A DNA stretch of 64,000 nt, taken from Hydractinia symbiolongicarpus (lineage: Eukaryota > Cnidaria > Hydrozoa > Anthoathecata > Hydractiniidae). The notes below the pieces were generated by a model that made no database searches, was not told the origin of the DNA, and saw only the letters and a program-made list of their open reading frames with translations. The position numbers were made by a program, and so were the translations under genes. The stretch lies in contig NC_079879.1 in NCBI RefSeq assembly GCF_029227915.1, positions 32,432,501 through 32,496,500 of the forward strand. The letters are read 5' to 3'. Positions 24,573 to 37,990 of the stretch are shown here, piece after piece (the stretch's first letter is position 1; the number at the start of each line of letters is the position of its first letter).

Positions 24573-24945
24573 GATTGACTGTGGGACTTAATTGAATTGA
24601 TTTTGGACTTTGACCTTGTTAATGTGATAAATGAGCCAATTCGACTTCAAGAAATAACATTCTTCTTACTTTGACATGATTGCTGGAACTTAGCGATTAC
24701 ACTGGGAGCTTTGGTAGCGCTTTATTTAAAAATGTAGATAAAAATTTCATTTTTTACTGTGGGACCAATCCTAGCCGTTAGCACGCGCTTAAGAAATAGA
24801 TACAGCTTCAAAAACTACATTTAATTGACTTTCTAACGGTATCAGTCCGTGTGAGTTACGACGGTTGCGTCAGATATCCGTACCAACATGCATTTAGCGA
24901 TATCTTTCTGATATTACTAGGTTCCATCGCTTTTAACAGTGAAAC
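24573..24945 (+). repeat. Distinctive divergent monomer E, copy 2
   Basis: Same variant set as 20845-21217, including GTGTGAGTTACGACGG and CATGCATTTAGCGATATC. Small differences include GGAACTTAGCG in place of GGAACTCAGCG, and AGATACAGC in place of AGAGACAGC. Confidence 0.9.
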
Positions 24946-25318
24946 GATTGACTGTGTGACTTTATTGAACTGATTTTAGAATTTGGACTTATGAATGTGA
25001 TAAATGAGACAATTGGATACCCAGAAGTAACATTTCTCTTTATTTGACATGATTGCTCGACTTCAGCTTTCACACGGGGCGCTGTGGTAGCGCTTTACTT
25101 AAAAATGTAGATAAATAAGTCATTATTTACTGTGGGACCAATCCTAACCGTTAGCGCGCGCTGAAGAAACAGAGAAAGTTTCGAAAGCTACATTTCATTG
25201 ACTTTCTAACGGTATCAGTCCGTTTGAGTTACAACGGCTGCGTCACATATTCGTACCAACTTATATTGAGCGATATTTTTCTGATGTTGCTAGGTTGCAT
25301 CGCTTTTAACAGTGAAAA
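24946..25318 (+). repeat. Monomer joining the 10-mer and 4-mer blocks
   Basis: The 5' part (GAATTTGGACTTATGAATG, ACACGGGGCGCTG) resembles the unit after monomer E at 32770. The 3' part (AGTCATTATTTACTG, CAACTTATATTGAGCG, GATGTTGCTAGG) is the P-type end used throughout the next block. It is therefore a junction unit. Confidence 0.85.
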
Positions 25319-27554
25319 GATTGACTGTGGGACTTAATTGAAATGATTTTGGACTTTGACCTTTTTAATGTGATAAATGAGCCAATTCAACTCCAAGAAA
25401 TAACATTCTTCTTATTTTGACATGATTGCTGGAACTCTGCGATTACACTGGGAGCTTTGGTAGCGCTTTATTTAAAAATGTAGATAAAAATTTCATTTTT
25501 TACTGTGGGACCAATCCTAACCGTTAGCGCGCGCTGAAGAAACAGAGAAAGTTTCGAAAGCTACATTTCATTGAATTTCTAACGGTATCAGTCCGTTTGA
25601 GTTACAACGGTTGCGTCACATATTCGTACCAACATGTATTTAGCGATATGTTTCTGATAATACTAGGTTGCATTGCTTTTAACGGTGAAACGATTGACTG
25701 TGGGATTTAATTGAACTGATCTTGGACTTTGACCTTGTTAATGTGATAAATGGGACAATTCGACTCCAAAAAATAACATTCTTCTTAATTTGACATGATT
25801 TCTGTAACTCAGCGATAACACTGGCCGCTGTGATAGCGCTTTTTTTAAAAGTGTAGATGAATAAGTCATTTTTTACTGTGGGACAAACTCTAGCCGTTAG
25901 CGCACCTGACGAAATAGAATCAGTTTCAAAAGCTACATTTCATTGACTTACTAACGGTGTCAGTCCGTTTCACTTACAACAGCTGAGTGACCTATTCGTA
26001 CTAACATGTATTTAGCGATATTTTTCTGATATTACTAGGTTGCATCTCTTTTAACAGTGAAAAGATTGACTGTGTGACTTAATTGAACTGATTTTAGACT
26101 TTGAAACTATAAATGTGATAAATGAGACAATTGGATCTCCAGAACAAACATTCTTCTTAAGGTGACATGATTGCTCGACTTCAGCTATTACACTGGGCTC
26201 TGTGGTAGTGCTTTATTTAAAAGTGTAGATAAATAAGTCAGTTTTAACTGTGGGACCAATCCTAGCCGTTAGCACGCGCTGAAGAAATAGAGAAAGTTTC
26301 GAAAACTACATTTCATTGACTTTCTAACGGTATCAGTCCGTTTCACTTACAACGGCTGAGTCACCTATTCGTACCAACATGTGTTTAGCGATATTTTTCT
26401 GATATTACTAGGTTGCATCGCTTTTAACAGTGAAAAGATTGACTGTGTGACTTAATTGAACTGATTTTAGACTTTGAACTTATAAATGAGATAAATGAGA
26501 CAATTGGATCCCCAGAACAAACATTCTTCTTAATTTGACATGATTGCTCGAACTCAGCAATTACACTGGGCGCTGTGGTAGCGCTTTACTTAAAAATGTA
26601 GATAAATAAGTCATTATTTACTGTGGGACCAATCCTAACCGTTAGCGCGCGCTGAAGAAACAGAGAAAGTTTCGAAAGCTACATTTCATTGACTTTCTAA
26701 CGGTATCAGTCCGTTTGAGTTACAACGGCTGCGTCACATATTCGTACCAACTTATATTGAGCGATATTTTTCTGATGTTGCTAGGTTGCATCGCTTTTAA
26801 CAGTGAAAAGATTGACTGTGGGACTTAATTGAAATGATTTTGGACTTTGACCTTTTTAATGTGATAAATGAGCCAATTCAACTCCAAGAAATAACATTCT
26901 TCTTATTTTGACATGATTGCTGGAACTCTGCGATTACACTGGGAGCTTTGGTAGCGCTTTATTTAAAAATGTAGATAAAAATTTCATTTTTTACTGTGGG
27001 ACCAATCCTAACCGTTAGCGCGCGCTGAAGAAACAGAGAAAGTTTCGAAAGCTACATTTCATTGAATTTCTAACGGTATCAGTCCGTTTGAGTTACAACG
27101 GTTGCGTCACATATTCGTACCAACATGTATTTAGCGATATGTTTCTGATAATACTAGGTTGCATTGCTTTTAACGGTGAAACGATTGACTGTGGGATTTA
27201 ATTGAACTGATCTTGGACTTTGACCTTGTTAATGTGATAAATGAGACAATTCGACTCCAAAAAATAACATTCTTCTTAATTTGACATGATTTCTGTAACT
27301 CAGCGATAACACTGGCCGCTGTGATAGCGCTTTTTTTAAAAGTGTAGATGAATAAGTCATTTTTTACTGTGGGACAAACTCTAGCCGTTAGCGCACCTGA
27401 CGAAATAGAATCAGTTTCAAAAGCTACATTTCATTGACTTACTAACGGTGTCAGTCCGTTTCACTTACAACAGCTGAGTCACCTATTCGTACTAACATGT
27501 ATTTAGCGATATTTTTCTGATATTACTAGGTTGCATCTCTTTTAACAGTGAAAA

Positions 27555-27925
27555 GATTGACTGTGTGACTTAATTGAACTGATTTTAGACTTTGACCTTT
27601 TTAATGTGATAAATGAGCCAATTCAACTCCAAGAAATAACATTCTTCTTATTTTGACATGATTGCTGGAACTCTGCGATTACACTGGGAGCTTTGGTAGC
27701 GCTTTATTTAAAAATGTAGATAAAAATTTCATTTTTTACTGTGGGACCAATCCTAACCGTTAGCGCGCTGAAGAAACAGAGAAAGTTTCGAAAGCTACAT
27801 TTCATTGACTTTCTAACGGTGTCAGTCCGTTTCACTTACAACAGCTGAGTGACCTATTCGTACTAACATGTATTTAGCGATATTTTTCTGATATTACTAG
27901 GTTGCATCTCTTTTAACAGTGAAAA
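27555..27925 (+). repeat. Hybrid monomer S/Q/R, 371 bp
   Basis: It begins like S (GTGTGACTTAATTG, TTTTAGACTTTGAC) and switches within about 20 bp to Q (CTTTTTAATGTGATAAATG, CAATTCAACTCC). After the shortened GCGCGCTGAAG palindrome it acquires an R-like 3' end (GTGTCAGTCCGTTTCAC, AACAGCTGAGTGACC). Two crossover points lie within one unit. Insertion of this hybrid turns the 4-mer into a 5-mer. Confidence 0.85.
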
Positions 27926-29416
27926 GATTGACTGTGTGACTTAATTGAACTGATTTTAGACTTTGAAACTATAAATGTGATAAATGAGACAATTGGATCT
28001 CCAGAACAAACATTCTTCTTAAGGTGACATGATTGCTCGACTTCAGCTATTACACTGGGCTCTGTGGTAGTGCTTTATTTAAAAGTGTAGATAAATAAGT
28101 CAGTTTTAACTGTGGGACCAATCCTAGCCGTTAGCACGCGCTGAAGAAATAGAGAAAGTTTCGAAAACTACATTTCATTGACTTTCTAACGGTATCAGTC
28201 CGTTTCACTTACAACGGCTGAGTCACCTATTCGTACCAACATGTGTTTAGCGATATTTTTCTGATATTACTAGGTTGCATCGCTTTTAACAGTGAAAAGA
28301 TTGACTGTGTGACTTAATTGAACTGATTTTAGACTTTGAACTTATAAATGAGATAAATGAGACAATTGGATCCCCAGAACAAACATTCTTCTTAATTTGA
28401 CATGATTGCTCGAACTCAGCAATTACACTGGGCGCTGTGGTAGCGCTTTACTTAAAAATGTAGATAAATAAGTCATTATTTACTGTGGGACCAATCCTAA
28501 CCGTTAGCGCGCGCTGAAGAAACAGAGAAAGTTTCGAAAGCTACATTTCATTGACTTTCTAACGGTATCAGTCCGTTTGAGTTACAACGGCTGCGTCACA
28601 TATTCGTACCAACTTATATTGAGCGATATTTTTCTGATGTTGCTAGGTTGCATCGCTTTTAACAGTGAAAAGATTGACTGTGGGACTTAATTGAAATGAT
28701 TTTGGACTTTGACCTTTTTAATGTGATAAATGAGCCAATTCAACTCCAAGAAATAACATTCTTCTTATTTTGACATGATTGCTGGAACTCTGCGATTACA
28801 CTGGGAGCTTTGGTAGCGCTTTATTTAAAAATGTAGATAAAAATTTCATTTTTTACTGTGGGACCAATCCTAACCGTTAGCGCGCGCTGAAGAAACAGAG
28901 AAAGTTTCGAAAGCTACATTTCATTGAATTTCTAACGGTATCAGTCCGTTTGAGTTACAACGGTTGCGTCACATATTCGTACCAACATGTATTTAGCGAT
29001 ATGTTTCTGATAATACTAGGTTGCATTGCTTTTAACGGTGAAACGATTGACTGTGGGATTTAATTGAACTGATCTTGGACTTTGACCTTGTTAATGTGAT
29101 AAATGAGACAATTCGACTCCAAAAAATAACATTCTTCTTAATTTGACATGATTTCTGTAACTCAGCGATAACACTGGCCGCTGTGATAGCGCTTTTTTTA
29201 AAAGTGTAGATGAATAAGTCATTTTTTACTGTGGGACAAACTCTAGCCGTTAGCGCACCTGACGAAATAGAATCAGTTTCAAAAGCTACATTTCATTGAC
29301 TTACTAACGGTGTCAGTCCGTTTCACTTACAACAGCTGAGTCACCTATTCGTACTAACATGTATTTAGCGATATTTTTCTGATATTACTAGGTTGCATCT
29401 CTTTTAACAGTGAAAA

Positions 29417-29787
29417 GATTGACTGTGTGACTTAATTGAACTGATTTTAGACTTTGACCTTTTTAATGTGATAAATGAGCCAATTCAACTCCAAGAAATA
29501 ACATTCTTCTTATTTTGACATGATTGCTGGAACTCTGCGATTACACTGGGAGCTTTGGTAGCGCTTTATTTAAAAATGTAGATAAAAATTTCATTTTTTA
29601 CTGTGGGACCAATCCTAACCGTTAGCGCGCTGAAGAAACAGAGAAAGTTTCGAAAGCTACATTTCATTGACTTTCTAACGGTATCAGTCCGTTTGAGTTA
29701 CAACGGCTGCGTCACATATTCGTACCAACTTATATTGAGCGATATTTTTCTGATGTTGCTAGGTTGCATCGCTTTTAACAGTGAAAA
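29417..29787 (+). repeat. Hybrid monomer S/Q/P, 371 bp
   Basis: It has the same S/Q switch and the same shortened palindrome as the hybrid at 27555, but its 3' end is P-type (GTTTGAGTTACAACGGC, AACTTATATTGAGCG, GATGTTGCTAGG). This produces the 3-mer variant. The shared junction implies one origin followed by a second exchange. The open frame at 29603-29806 falls inside this unit and is not considered a gene. Confidence 0.85.
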
Positions 29788-32396
29788 GATTGACTGTGGG
29801 ACTTAATTGAAATGATTTTGGACTTTGACCTTTTTAATGTGATAAATGAGCCAATTCAACTCCAAGAAATAACATTCTTCTTATTTTGACATGATTGCTG
29901 GAACTCTGCGATTACACTGGGAGCTTTGGTAGCGCTTTATTTAAAAATGTAGATAAAAATTTCATTTTTTACTGTGGGACCAATCCTAACCGTTAGCGCG
30001 CGCTGAAGAAACAGAGAAAGTTTCGAAAGCTACATTTCATTGAATTTCTAACGGTATCAGTCCGTTTGAGTTACAACGGTTGCGTCACATATTCGTACCA
30101 ACATGTATTTAGCGATATGTTTCTGATAATACTAGGTTGCATTGCTTTTAACGGTGAAACGATTGACTGTGGGATTTAATTGAACTGATCTTGGACTTTG
30201 ACCTTGTTAATGTGATAAATGAGACAATTCGACTCCAAAAAATAACATTCTTCTTAATTTGACATGATTTCTGTAACTCAGCGATAACACTGGCCGCTGT
30301 GATAGCGCTTTTTTTAAAAGTGTAGATGAATAAGTCATTTTTTACTGTGGGACAAACTCTAGCCGTTAGCGCACCTGACGAAATAGAATCAGTTTCAAAA
30401 GCTACATTTCATTGACTTACTAACAGTGTCAGTCCGTTTCACTTACAACAGCTGAGTCACCTATTCGTACTAACATGTATTTAGCGATATTTTTCTGATA
30501 TTACTAGGTTGCATTTCTTTTAACAGTGAAAAGATTGACTGTGTGACTTAATTGAACTGATTTTAGACTTTGAAACTATAAATGTGATAAATGAGACAAT
30601 TGGATCTCCAGAACAAACATTCTTCTTAAGGTGACATGATTGCTCGACTTCAGCTATTACACTGGGCTCTGTGGTAGTGCTTTATTTAAAAGTGTAGATA
30701 AATAAGTCAGTTTTAACTGTGGGACCAATCCTAGCCGTTAGCACGCGCTGAAGAAATAGAGAAAGTTTCGAAAACTACATTTCATTGACTTTCTAACGGT
30801 ATCAGTCCGTTTCACTTACAACGGCTGAGTCACCTATTCGTACCAACATGTGTTTAGCGATATTTTTCTGATATTACTAGGTTGCATCGCTTTTAACAGT
30901 GAAAAGATTGACTGTGTGACTTAATTGAACTGATTTTAGACTTTGAACTTATAAATGAGATAAATGAGACAATTGGATCCCCAGAACAAACATTCTTCTT
31001 AATTTGACATGATTGCTCGAACTCAGCGATTACACTGGGCGCTGTGGTAGCGCTTTACTTAAAAATGTAGATAAATAAGTCATTATTTACTGTGGGACCA
31101 ATCCTAACCGTTAGCGCGCGCTGAAGAAACAGAGAAAGTTTCGAAAGCTACATTTCATTGACTTTCTAACGGTATCAGTCCGTTTGAGTTACAACGGCTG
31201 CGTCACATATTCGTACCAACTTATATTGAGCGATATTTTTCTGATGTTGCTAGGTTGCATCGCTTTTAACAGTGAAAAGATTGACTGTGGGACTTAATTG
31301 AAATGATTTTGGACTTTGACCTTTTTAATGTGATAAATGAGCCAATTCAACTCCAAGAAATAACATTCTTCTTATTTTGACATGATTGCTGGAACTCTGC
31401 GATTACACTGGGAGCTTTGGTAGCGCTTTATTTAAAAATGTAGATAAAAATTTCATTTTTTACTGTGGGACCAATCCTAACCGTTAGCGCGCGCTGAAGA
31501 AACAGAGAAAGTTTCGAAAGCTACATTTCATTGACTTTCTAACGGTATCAGTCCGTTTGAGTTACAACGGTTGCGTCACATATTCGTACCAACATGTATT
31601 TAGCGATATGTTTCTGATAATACTAGGTTGCATTGCTTTTAACGGTGAAACGATTGACTGTGGGATTTAATTGAACTGATCTTGGACTTTGACCTTGTTA
31701 ATGTGATAAATGAGACAATTCGACTCCAAAAAATAACATTCTTCTTAATTTGACATGATTTCTGTAACTCAGCGATAACACTGGCCGCTGTGATAGCGCT
31801 TTTTTTAAAAGTGTAGATGAATAAGTCATTTTTTACTGTGGGACAAACTCTAGCCGTTAGCGCACCTGACGAAATAGAATCAGTTTCAAAAGCTACATTT
31901 CATTGACTTACTAACGGTGTCAGTCCGTTTCACTTACAACAGCTGAGTCACCTATTCGTACTAACATGTATTTAGCGATATTTTTCTGACATTACTAGGT
32001 TGCATCTCTTTTAACAGTGAAAAGATTGACTGTGTGACTTAATTGATCTGATTTTAGACTTTGAAACTATAAATGTGATAAATGAGACAATTGGATCCCC
32101 AGAACAAACATTCTTCTTAAGGTGACATGATTGCTCGACTTCAGCTATTACACTGGGCTCTGTGGTAGTGCTTTATTTAAAAGTGTAGATAAATAAGTCA
32201 GTTTTAACTGTGGGACCAATCCTAGCCGTTAGCACGCGCTGAAGAAATAGAGAAAGTTTCGAAAACTACATTTCATTGACTTTCTAACGGTATCAGTCCG
32301 TTTGAGTTACAACGGCTGCGTCACATATTCGTACCAACTTATATTGAGCGATATTTTTCTGATATTGCTGGGTTGCATCGCTTTTAACAGTGAAAA

Positions 32397-32769
32397 GATT
32401 GACTGTGGGACTTAATTGAACTGACTTTGGACTTTGACCTTGTTAATGTGATAAATGAGCCAATTCGACTTCAAGAAATAACATTCTTCTTATTTTGACA
32501 TGATTGCTGGAACTTAGCGATTACACTGGGAGCTTTGGTAGCGTTTTATTTAAAAATGTAGATAAAAATTTCATTTTTCACTGTGGGACCAATCCTAGCC
32601 GTTAGCACGCGCTTAAGAAATAGAGACAGCTTCAAAAACTACATTTAATTGACTTTCTAACGGTATCAGTCCGTGTGAGTTACGACGGTTGCGTCAGATA
32701 TCCGTACCAACATGCATTGAGCGATATCTTTCTGATATTACTAGGTTCCATCGCTTTTAACAGTGAAAC
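32397..32769 (+). repeat. Distinctive divergent monomer E, copy 3
   Basis: Shares GGGAGCTTTGGTAGCG, GCACGCGCTTAAG, GTGTGAGTTACGACGG and GTCAGATATCCG with copies at 20845 and 24573. Private changes include TAGCGTTTTATTT, TTTTTCACTGTGG and CATGCATTGAGCG. It lies about 7.8 kb after copy 2, just beyond the end of the 4-mer block. Confidence 0.9.
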
Positions 32770-35700
32770 GATTGACTGTGTGACTTTATTGAACTGATTT
32801 TAGAATTTGAACTTATGAATGTGATAAATGAGACAATTGGATCCCCAGAAGTAACATTCTTCTTTATTTGACATGATTGCTCGACTTCAGCTTTCACACG
32901 GGGCGCTGTGGTAGCGCTTTACTTAAAATTGTAGATAAATAAGTCATTTTTTACTGTGGGACCAATCCTAACCGTTAGCGCGCGCTGAAGAAATAGAGAA
33001 AGTTTCGAAAACTACATTTCATTGACTTTCTAACGGTATCAGTCCGTTTGAGTTACATCGGTTGCGTCACATATTCGTACCAACATGTGTTTAGCGATAT
33101 GTTTCTGATATTACTAGATTCCATTTCTTTTAACAGTGAAACGATTGACTATGGGACTTAATTGAACTGATTTTACACTTTGAACTTATAAATGTGATAA
33201 ATGAGACAATTGGATCCCCAGAAGTAACATTCTTCTTAATTTGACATGATTGCTCGACTTCAGCTATTACACTGGGCTCTGTGGTAGTGCTTTATTTAAA
33301 AGTGTAGATAAATAAGTCAGTTTTAACTGTGGGACTAATCCTAGCCGTTAGCGCGCGCTGAAGAAATAGAGAAAGTTTCGAAAACTACATTTCATTGACT
33401 TTCTAACGGTATCAGTCCGTTTGATTTACAACGGTTGCGTCACATATTCGTACCAACATGTATTTAGCGATATGTTTCTGATAATACTAGGTTGCATTGC
33501 TTTTAACGGTGAAACGATTGACTGTGGGAATTAATTGAACTGATCTTGGACTTTGACCTTGTTAATGTGATAAATGAGCCAATTCGACTCCAAGAAATAA
33601 CATTCTTCTTAATTTGACATGATTGCTGGAACTCAGCGATAACACTGGCCGCTGTGATAGCGCTTTAATTAAAAGTGTAGAAGAATAAGTAATTTTTTAC
33701 TGTGGGACAAATCCTAGCCGTTAGTGCGCGCTGACGAAACAGTATCAGTTTCAAAAGCTACATTTCATTGACTTACTAACGGTGTCAGTCCGTTTCACCT
33801 ACAACGGTTGCCTCACCTATATGTACCAACATGTATTTAGCGATATGTTTCTGATATTACAAGGTTGCATTGCTTTTAACGGTTAAACGATTGACTGTGG
33901 GACTTAATTGAACTGATTTTGGACTTTGACCTTGTTAATGTAATAAATCAGCCAATTCGACTCCAAGAAATAACATTCTTCTTAATTTGACATGATTGCT
34001 GTAACTCAGCGATAACACTGGCCGCTGTGATAGCGCTTTATTTAAAAGTGTAGATGAATAAGTCATTTTTTACTGTGGGACAAATCCTAGCCGTTAGCGC
34101 GCGCTGACGAAATAGGATCAGCTTCAAAAGCTATATTTCATTGACTTACTAACGGTGTCACTCCATTTCACTTACAACGGTTGCGTCACCTATTCGTACC
34201 AACGTGTACTTAGCGATACTTTTCTGATATTACTAGGTTGCATCGCTTTTAACGGTGAAACGGTTGACTGTGTGACTTAATTGAACTGATTTTTGACTTT
34301 GAACTTATAAATGTGATAAATGAGACAATTGGACCCCAAGAAATAACATTCTTCTTAATTTGACATGATTGCTTGACTTCAGCTTTAACACTGGGCTCTG
34401 CGGTAGTGCTTTATTTAAAAGTGTAGAAAAATAAGTCAGTTTTAACTGTGGGACCAATCCTAGCCGTTAGCGCGCGCTGAAGAAATAGAGACTGTTTGGA
34501 AACTACATTTCATTGAATTTCTAGCGGTATCAGTCCGTTTGAGTTACAACGGTTGCGTCACATATTCGTACCAACATGTATTGAGCGATATGTTTCTGAT
34601 AATACTAGGTTGCATTGCTTTTAACGGTGAAACGATTGACTGTGGGAATTAATTGAACTGATCTTGGACTTTGACCTTGTTAATGTGATAAATGAGACAA
34701 TTCGACTCCAAAAAATAACATTCTTCTTAATTTGACATGATTGCTTGACTTCAGCTTTAACACTGGGCTCTGCGGTAGTGCTTTATTTAAAAGTGTAGAA
34801 AAATAAGTCAGTTTTAACTGTGGGACAAACTCTAGCCGTTAGCGCGCGCTGACGAAATAGAATCAGTTTCAAAAGCTACATTTCATTGACTTACTAACGG
34901 TGTCAGTCCGTTTCACTTACAACAGCTGAGTCACCTATTCGTACTAACATGTATTTAGCGACATTTTTCTGATATTACTAGGTTGCATCTCTTTTAACAG
35001 TGAAAAGATTGACTGTGTGACTTAATTGAACTGATTTTAGACTTTGAAACTATAAATGTGATAAATGAGACAATTGGATACCCAGAACAAACATTCTTCT
35101 TAAGGTAACATGATTGCTCGAACTCAGCGATTACACTGGGCGCTGTGGTAGCGCTTTACTTAAAAATGTAGATAAATAAGTCATTTTTTACTGTGGGACC
35201 AATCCTAACCGTTAGCGCGCGCTGAAGAAACAGAGAAAGTTTCGAAAGCTACATTTCATTGACTTTCTAACGGTATCAGTCCGTTTGAGTTACAACGGCT
35301 GCGTCACATATTCGTACCAACTTATATTGAGCGATATTTTTCTTATGTTGCTAGGTTGCATCGCTTTTAACAGTGAAAAGATTGACTGTGGGACTTAATT
35401 GAAATGATTTTGGACTTTGACCTTGTTAATGTGATAAATGAGCCAATTCAACTCCAAGAAATAATATTCTTCTTATTTTGACATGATTGCTGGAACTCTG
35501 CGATTACACTGGGAGCTTTGGTAGCGCTTTATTTAAAAATGTAGATAAAAATTTCATTTTTTACTGTGGGACCAATCCTAACCGTTAGCGCGCGCTGAAG
35601 AAACAGAGAAAGTTTCGAAAACTACATTTCATTGACTTTCTAACGGTATCAGTCCGTTTGAGTTACAACGGTTGCGTCACATTTTCGTACCAACTTATAT

Positions 35701-36125
35701 TTAGCGATATGTTTCTGATATTACTAGGTTGCATCGCTTTTAACAGTGAAACGACTGACTGTGGGATTTAATTGAACTGGTTTTGGACTTTGACCTTATA
35801 AATGTGTTAAATGAGCCAATTGGACTCCAAGAAAGAACATTTTTCATAATTTGACACGATTGTTGGAACTCAGCGATTACACTGGCCGCTGTGATAGCGC
35901 TTTATTTAAAACTGTAGATAAATAAGTCAGTTTTAACTGTGGGACCAATCCTAACCGTTAGCGTGCGCTGAAGACACAGAGAAAGTTTCGAAAACTACAT
36001 TTCATTGACTTTCTAACGGTATCAGTCCGTTTGGGTTACAACGGTTGCGTCACATATTCGTACGAACATGTATTTAGCGATACGTTTCTGATGTTACTAG
36101 GTTGCATCGCTTTTAACGGTGGAAC
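32770..36125 (+). repeat. Mixed satellite stretch, weak trimer signal
   Basis: Nine units (starts 32770, 33143, 33516, 33889, 34262, 34634, 35007, 35380, 35753). GGGAATTAATTGAACTG with GATCTTGGAC marks both 33516 and 34634, 1,118 bp apart. The rare GTGTAGAAAAATAAGTCAG occurs at 34421 and 34793, 372 bp apart, in units that otherwise differ. The unit at 34262 is 372 bp through loss of one A in GTTTGGAAACTAC. The last two units form a hybrid copy of the module first seen at 10404. Confidence 0.85.
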
Positions 36126-37990
36126 GATTGACTATGGGACTTAATTGAACTGATTTTAAACTTTGAACTTATAAATGTGATAAATGAGACAGTTGGATCC
36201 CCGGAAGTAACATTCTTCTTAATTTGACATGATTGCTCGACTACAGCTTTCACACTGGGCGCTGTGGTAGCCCTTTACTTAAAATTGTAGATAAATAAGT
36301 CATTTTTTACTGTGGGACCAATCCTAACCGTTAGCGCGCGCTGAAGAAATAGAGAAAGTTTCGAAAACTACATTTCATTGACTTTCTAACGGTATCAGTC
36401 CGTTTGAGTTACAACGGTTGCGTCACATATTCGTACCAACATGTATTTAGCGGTACGTTTCTGATGTTACTAGGTTGCATCGCTTTTAACGGTGGAACGA
36501 TTGACTATGGGACTTAATTGAACTGATTTTAGACTTTGAGGTTATAAATGTGATAAATGAGACAATTGGATCCCCAGAAGTAACCTTCTTCTTAGATTGA
36601 CAAGATTGCTCGACTTCAGCTTTTACACTGGGCGCTGTGGTAGCGCTTTACTTAAAAATGTAGATAAATAAGTCATTTTTTACTGTGGAACCAATCCTAG
36701 CCGTTAGCTCGCGTTAAAGAAATAGAGAAAGTTTCAAGAACTACATTTCATTGTCTTTCTAACGGTATCAGTTTGTTTGAGTTTCAACGGTTGCGTCACA
36801 TATTCGTACCAACATGTGTTTAGCGATATGTTTCTGATATTACAAGATTCCATCGCGTTCAACAGTGAAACGATTGACTATGGGACTTAATTGAACTGAT
36901 TTTAGACTTTGAACTTATAAATGTGATAAATAAGACAATTGGATCCCCAGAAGTAACATTCTTCTTAATTTGACATGATTGCTCGACTTCAGCTTTCACA
37001 CTGGGCGCTGTGGTAGTGCTTTATTTAAAAGTGTAGATAAATAAGTCAGTTTTAACTGTGGGACCAATCCTAGCCGTTAGCGTGCGCTGAAGAAACAGAG
37101 AATGTTTCGAAAACTACATTTCATTGACTTTCTAACGGTATCAGTCCGTTTGGGTTACAACGGTTGCGTCACATATTCGTACGAACATGTATTTAGCGAT
37201 ACGTTTCTGATGTTACTAGGTTGCATCGCTTTTAACGGTGGAACGAGTGACTATGGGACTTAATTGAACTGATTTTAAACTTTGAACTTATAAATGTGAT
37301 AAATGAGACAGTTGGATCCCCGGAAGTAACATTCTTCTTAATTTGACATGATTGCTCGACTACAGCTTTCACACTGGGCGCTGTGGTAGCCCTTTACTTA
37401 AAATTGTAGATAAATAAGTCATTTTTTACTGTGGGACCAATCCTAACCGTTAGCGCGCGCTGAAGAAATAGAGAAAGTTTCGAAAACTACATTTCATTGA
37501 CTTTCTAACGGTATCAGTCTGTTTGAGTTACAACGGTTGCGTCACATATTCGTACCAACATGTATTTAGCGATACGTTTCTGATGTTACTAGGTTGCATC
37601 GCTTTTAACGGTGGAACGATTGACTATTGGACTTAATTGAACTGATTTTAGATTTTGAACTTATAAATGTGATAAATGAAACAATTGGATCCCCAGAAGT
37701 AACATTCTTCTTAATTTGACATGGTTGCTTGTTTTAAGCTTTCACACTGGGCGCTGTGGTAGCGCTTTACTTAAAAATGTAGATAAATAAGTCATTTTTT
37801 ACTGTGGGACAAATCCTAACCGGTAGCGCGCGCTGAAGAAATAGAGAAAGTTTCGAAAACTACATTTCATTGACTTTCTAACGGTATCAGTCCGTTTGAA
37901 TTACAACGGTTGCGTCACATTTTCGTACCAACATGTACTTAGCGATATGTTTCTGATTTTACTAGGTTGCATCGCTTTTAACGGTGGAAC
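36126..37990 (+). repeat. Trimer repeat of 1,119 bp, partial second copy
   Basis: Starts at 36126 and 37245 (1,119 bp apart) share ACAGTTGGATCCCCGG, CTCGACTACAGC and GGTAGCCCTTTAC, as well as the preceding GCGTGCGCTGAAG and TTTGGGTTACAACGG tract. The match breaks near 37640. The GACTTTGAGGTTATAAATG and GTAACCTTCTTC variants of the 36499 unit reappear in the 37991 unit, 1,492 bp away, so two duplication registers overlap here. Confidence 0.85.

Larger units (their letters stand above)
20472..24945 (+). repeat. 10-mer duplication (3,728 bp) with internal trimers
   Basis: Units at 20472, 20845 and 21218 recur at 24200, 24573 and 24946, 3,728 bp later, including the distinctive GGGAGCTTTGGTAGCG unit. 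Between them lie two and a third copies of a 1,119 bp trimer: 21591, 21964, 22337, then 22710, 23083, 23456, then 23827. The 23456 unit is 371 bp because GTTTGTGTTAC has lost two bases to GTTTGTTAC near 23732. Only the flanks of the 10-mer are present twice, so it is a long segment whose second copy begins at the right end. Confidence 0.87.
25319..32396 (+). repeat. Higher-order repeat: 4-mer (1,491 bp) with 5-mer and 3-mer variants
   Basis: Four variants recur in fixed order: Q (GACCTTTTTAATG, CAATTCAACTCC, AACTCTGCG), R (GATCTTGGACTTTG, CTCCAAAAAATAAC, GCGCACCTGACG), S (GAAACTATAAATG, CTTAAGGTGACATG) and P (ATGAGATAAATGAG, ending GATGTTGCTAGG). Q starts lie at 25319, 26810, 28672, 29788 and 31279, giving unit lengths 1,491, 1,862, 1,116 and 1,491 bp. 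The length changes come from hybrid S/Q units at 27555 and 29417. R is regularly 372 bp and the hybrids 371 bp. Copies of like units differ by only a few bases, so homogenisation is recent. Confidence 0.9.

Noticed and set aside
29603-29806. Open frame of 67 codons on the plus strand
   Set aside because: It exists only because the hybrid 371 bp unit has a shortened palindrome and a changed frame. No gene evidence.
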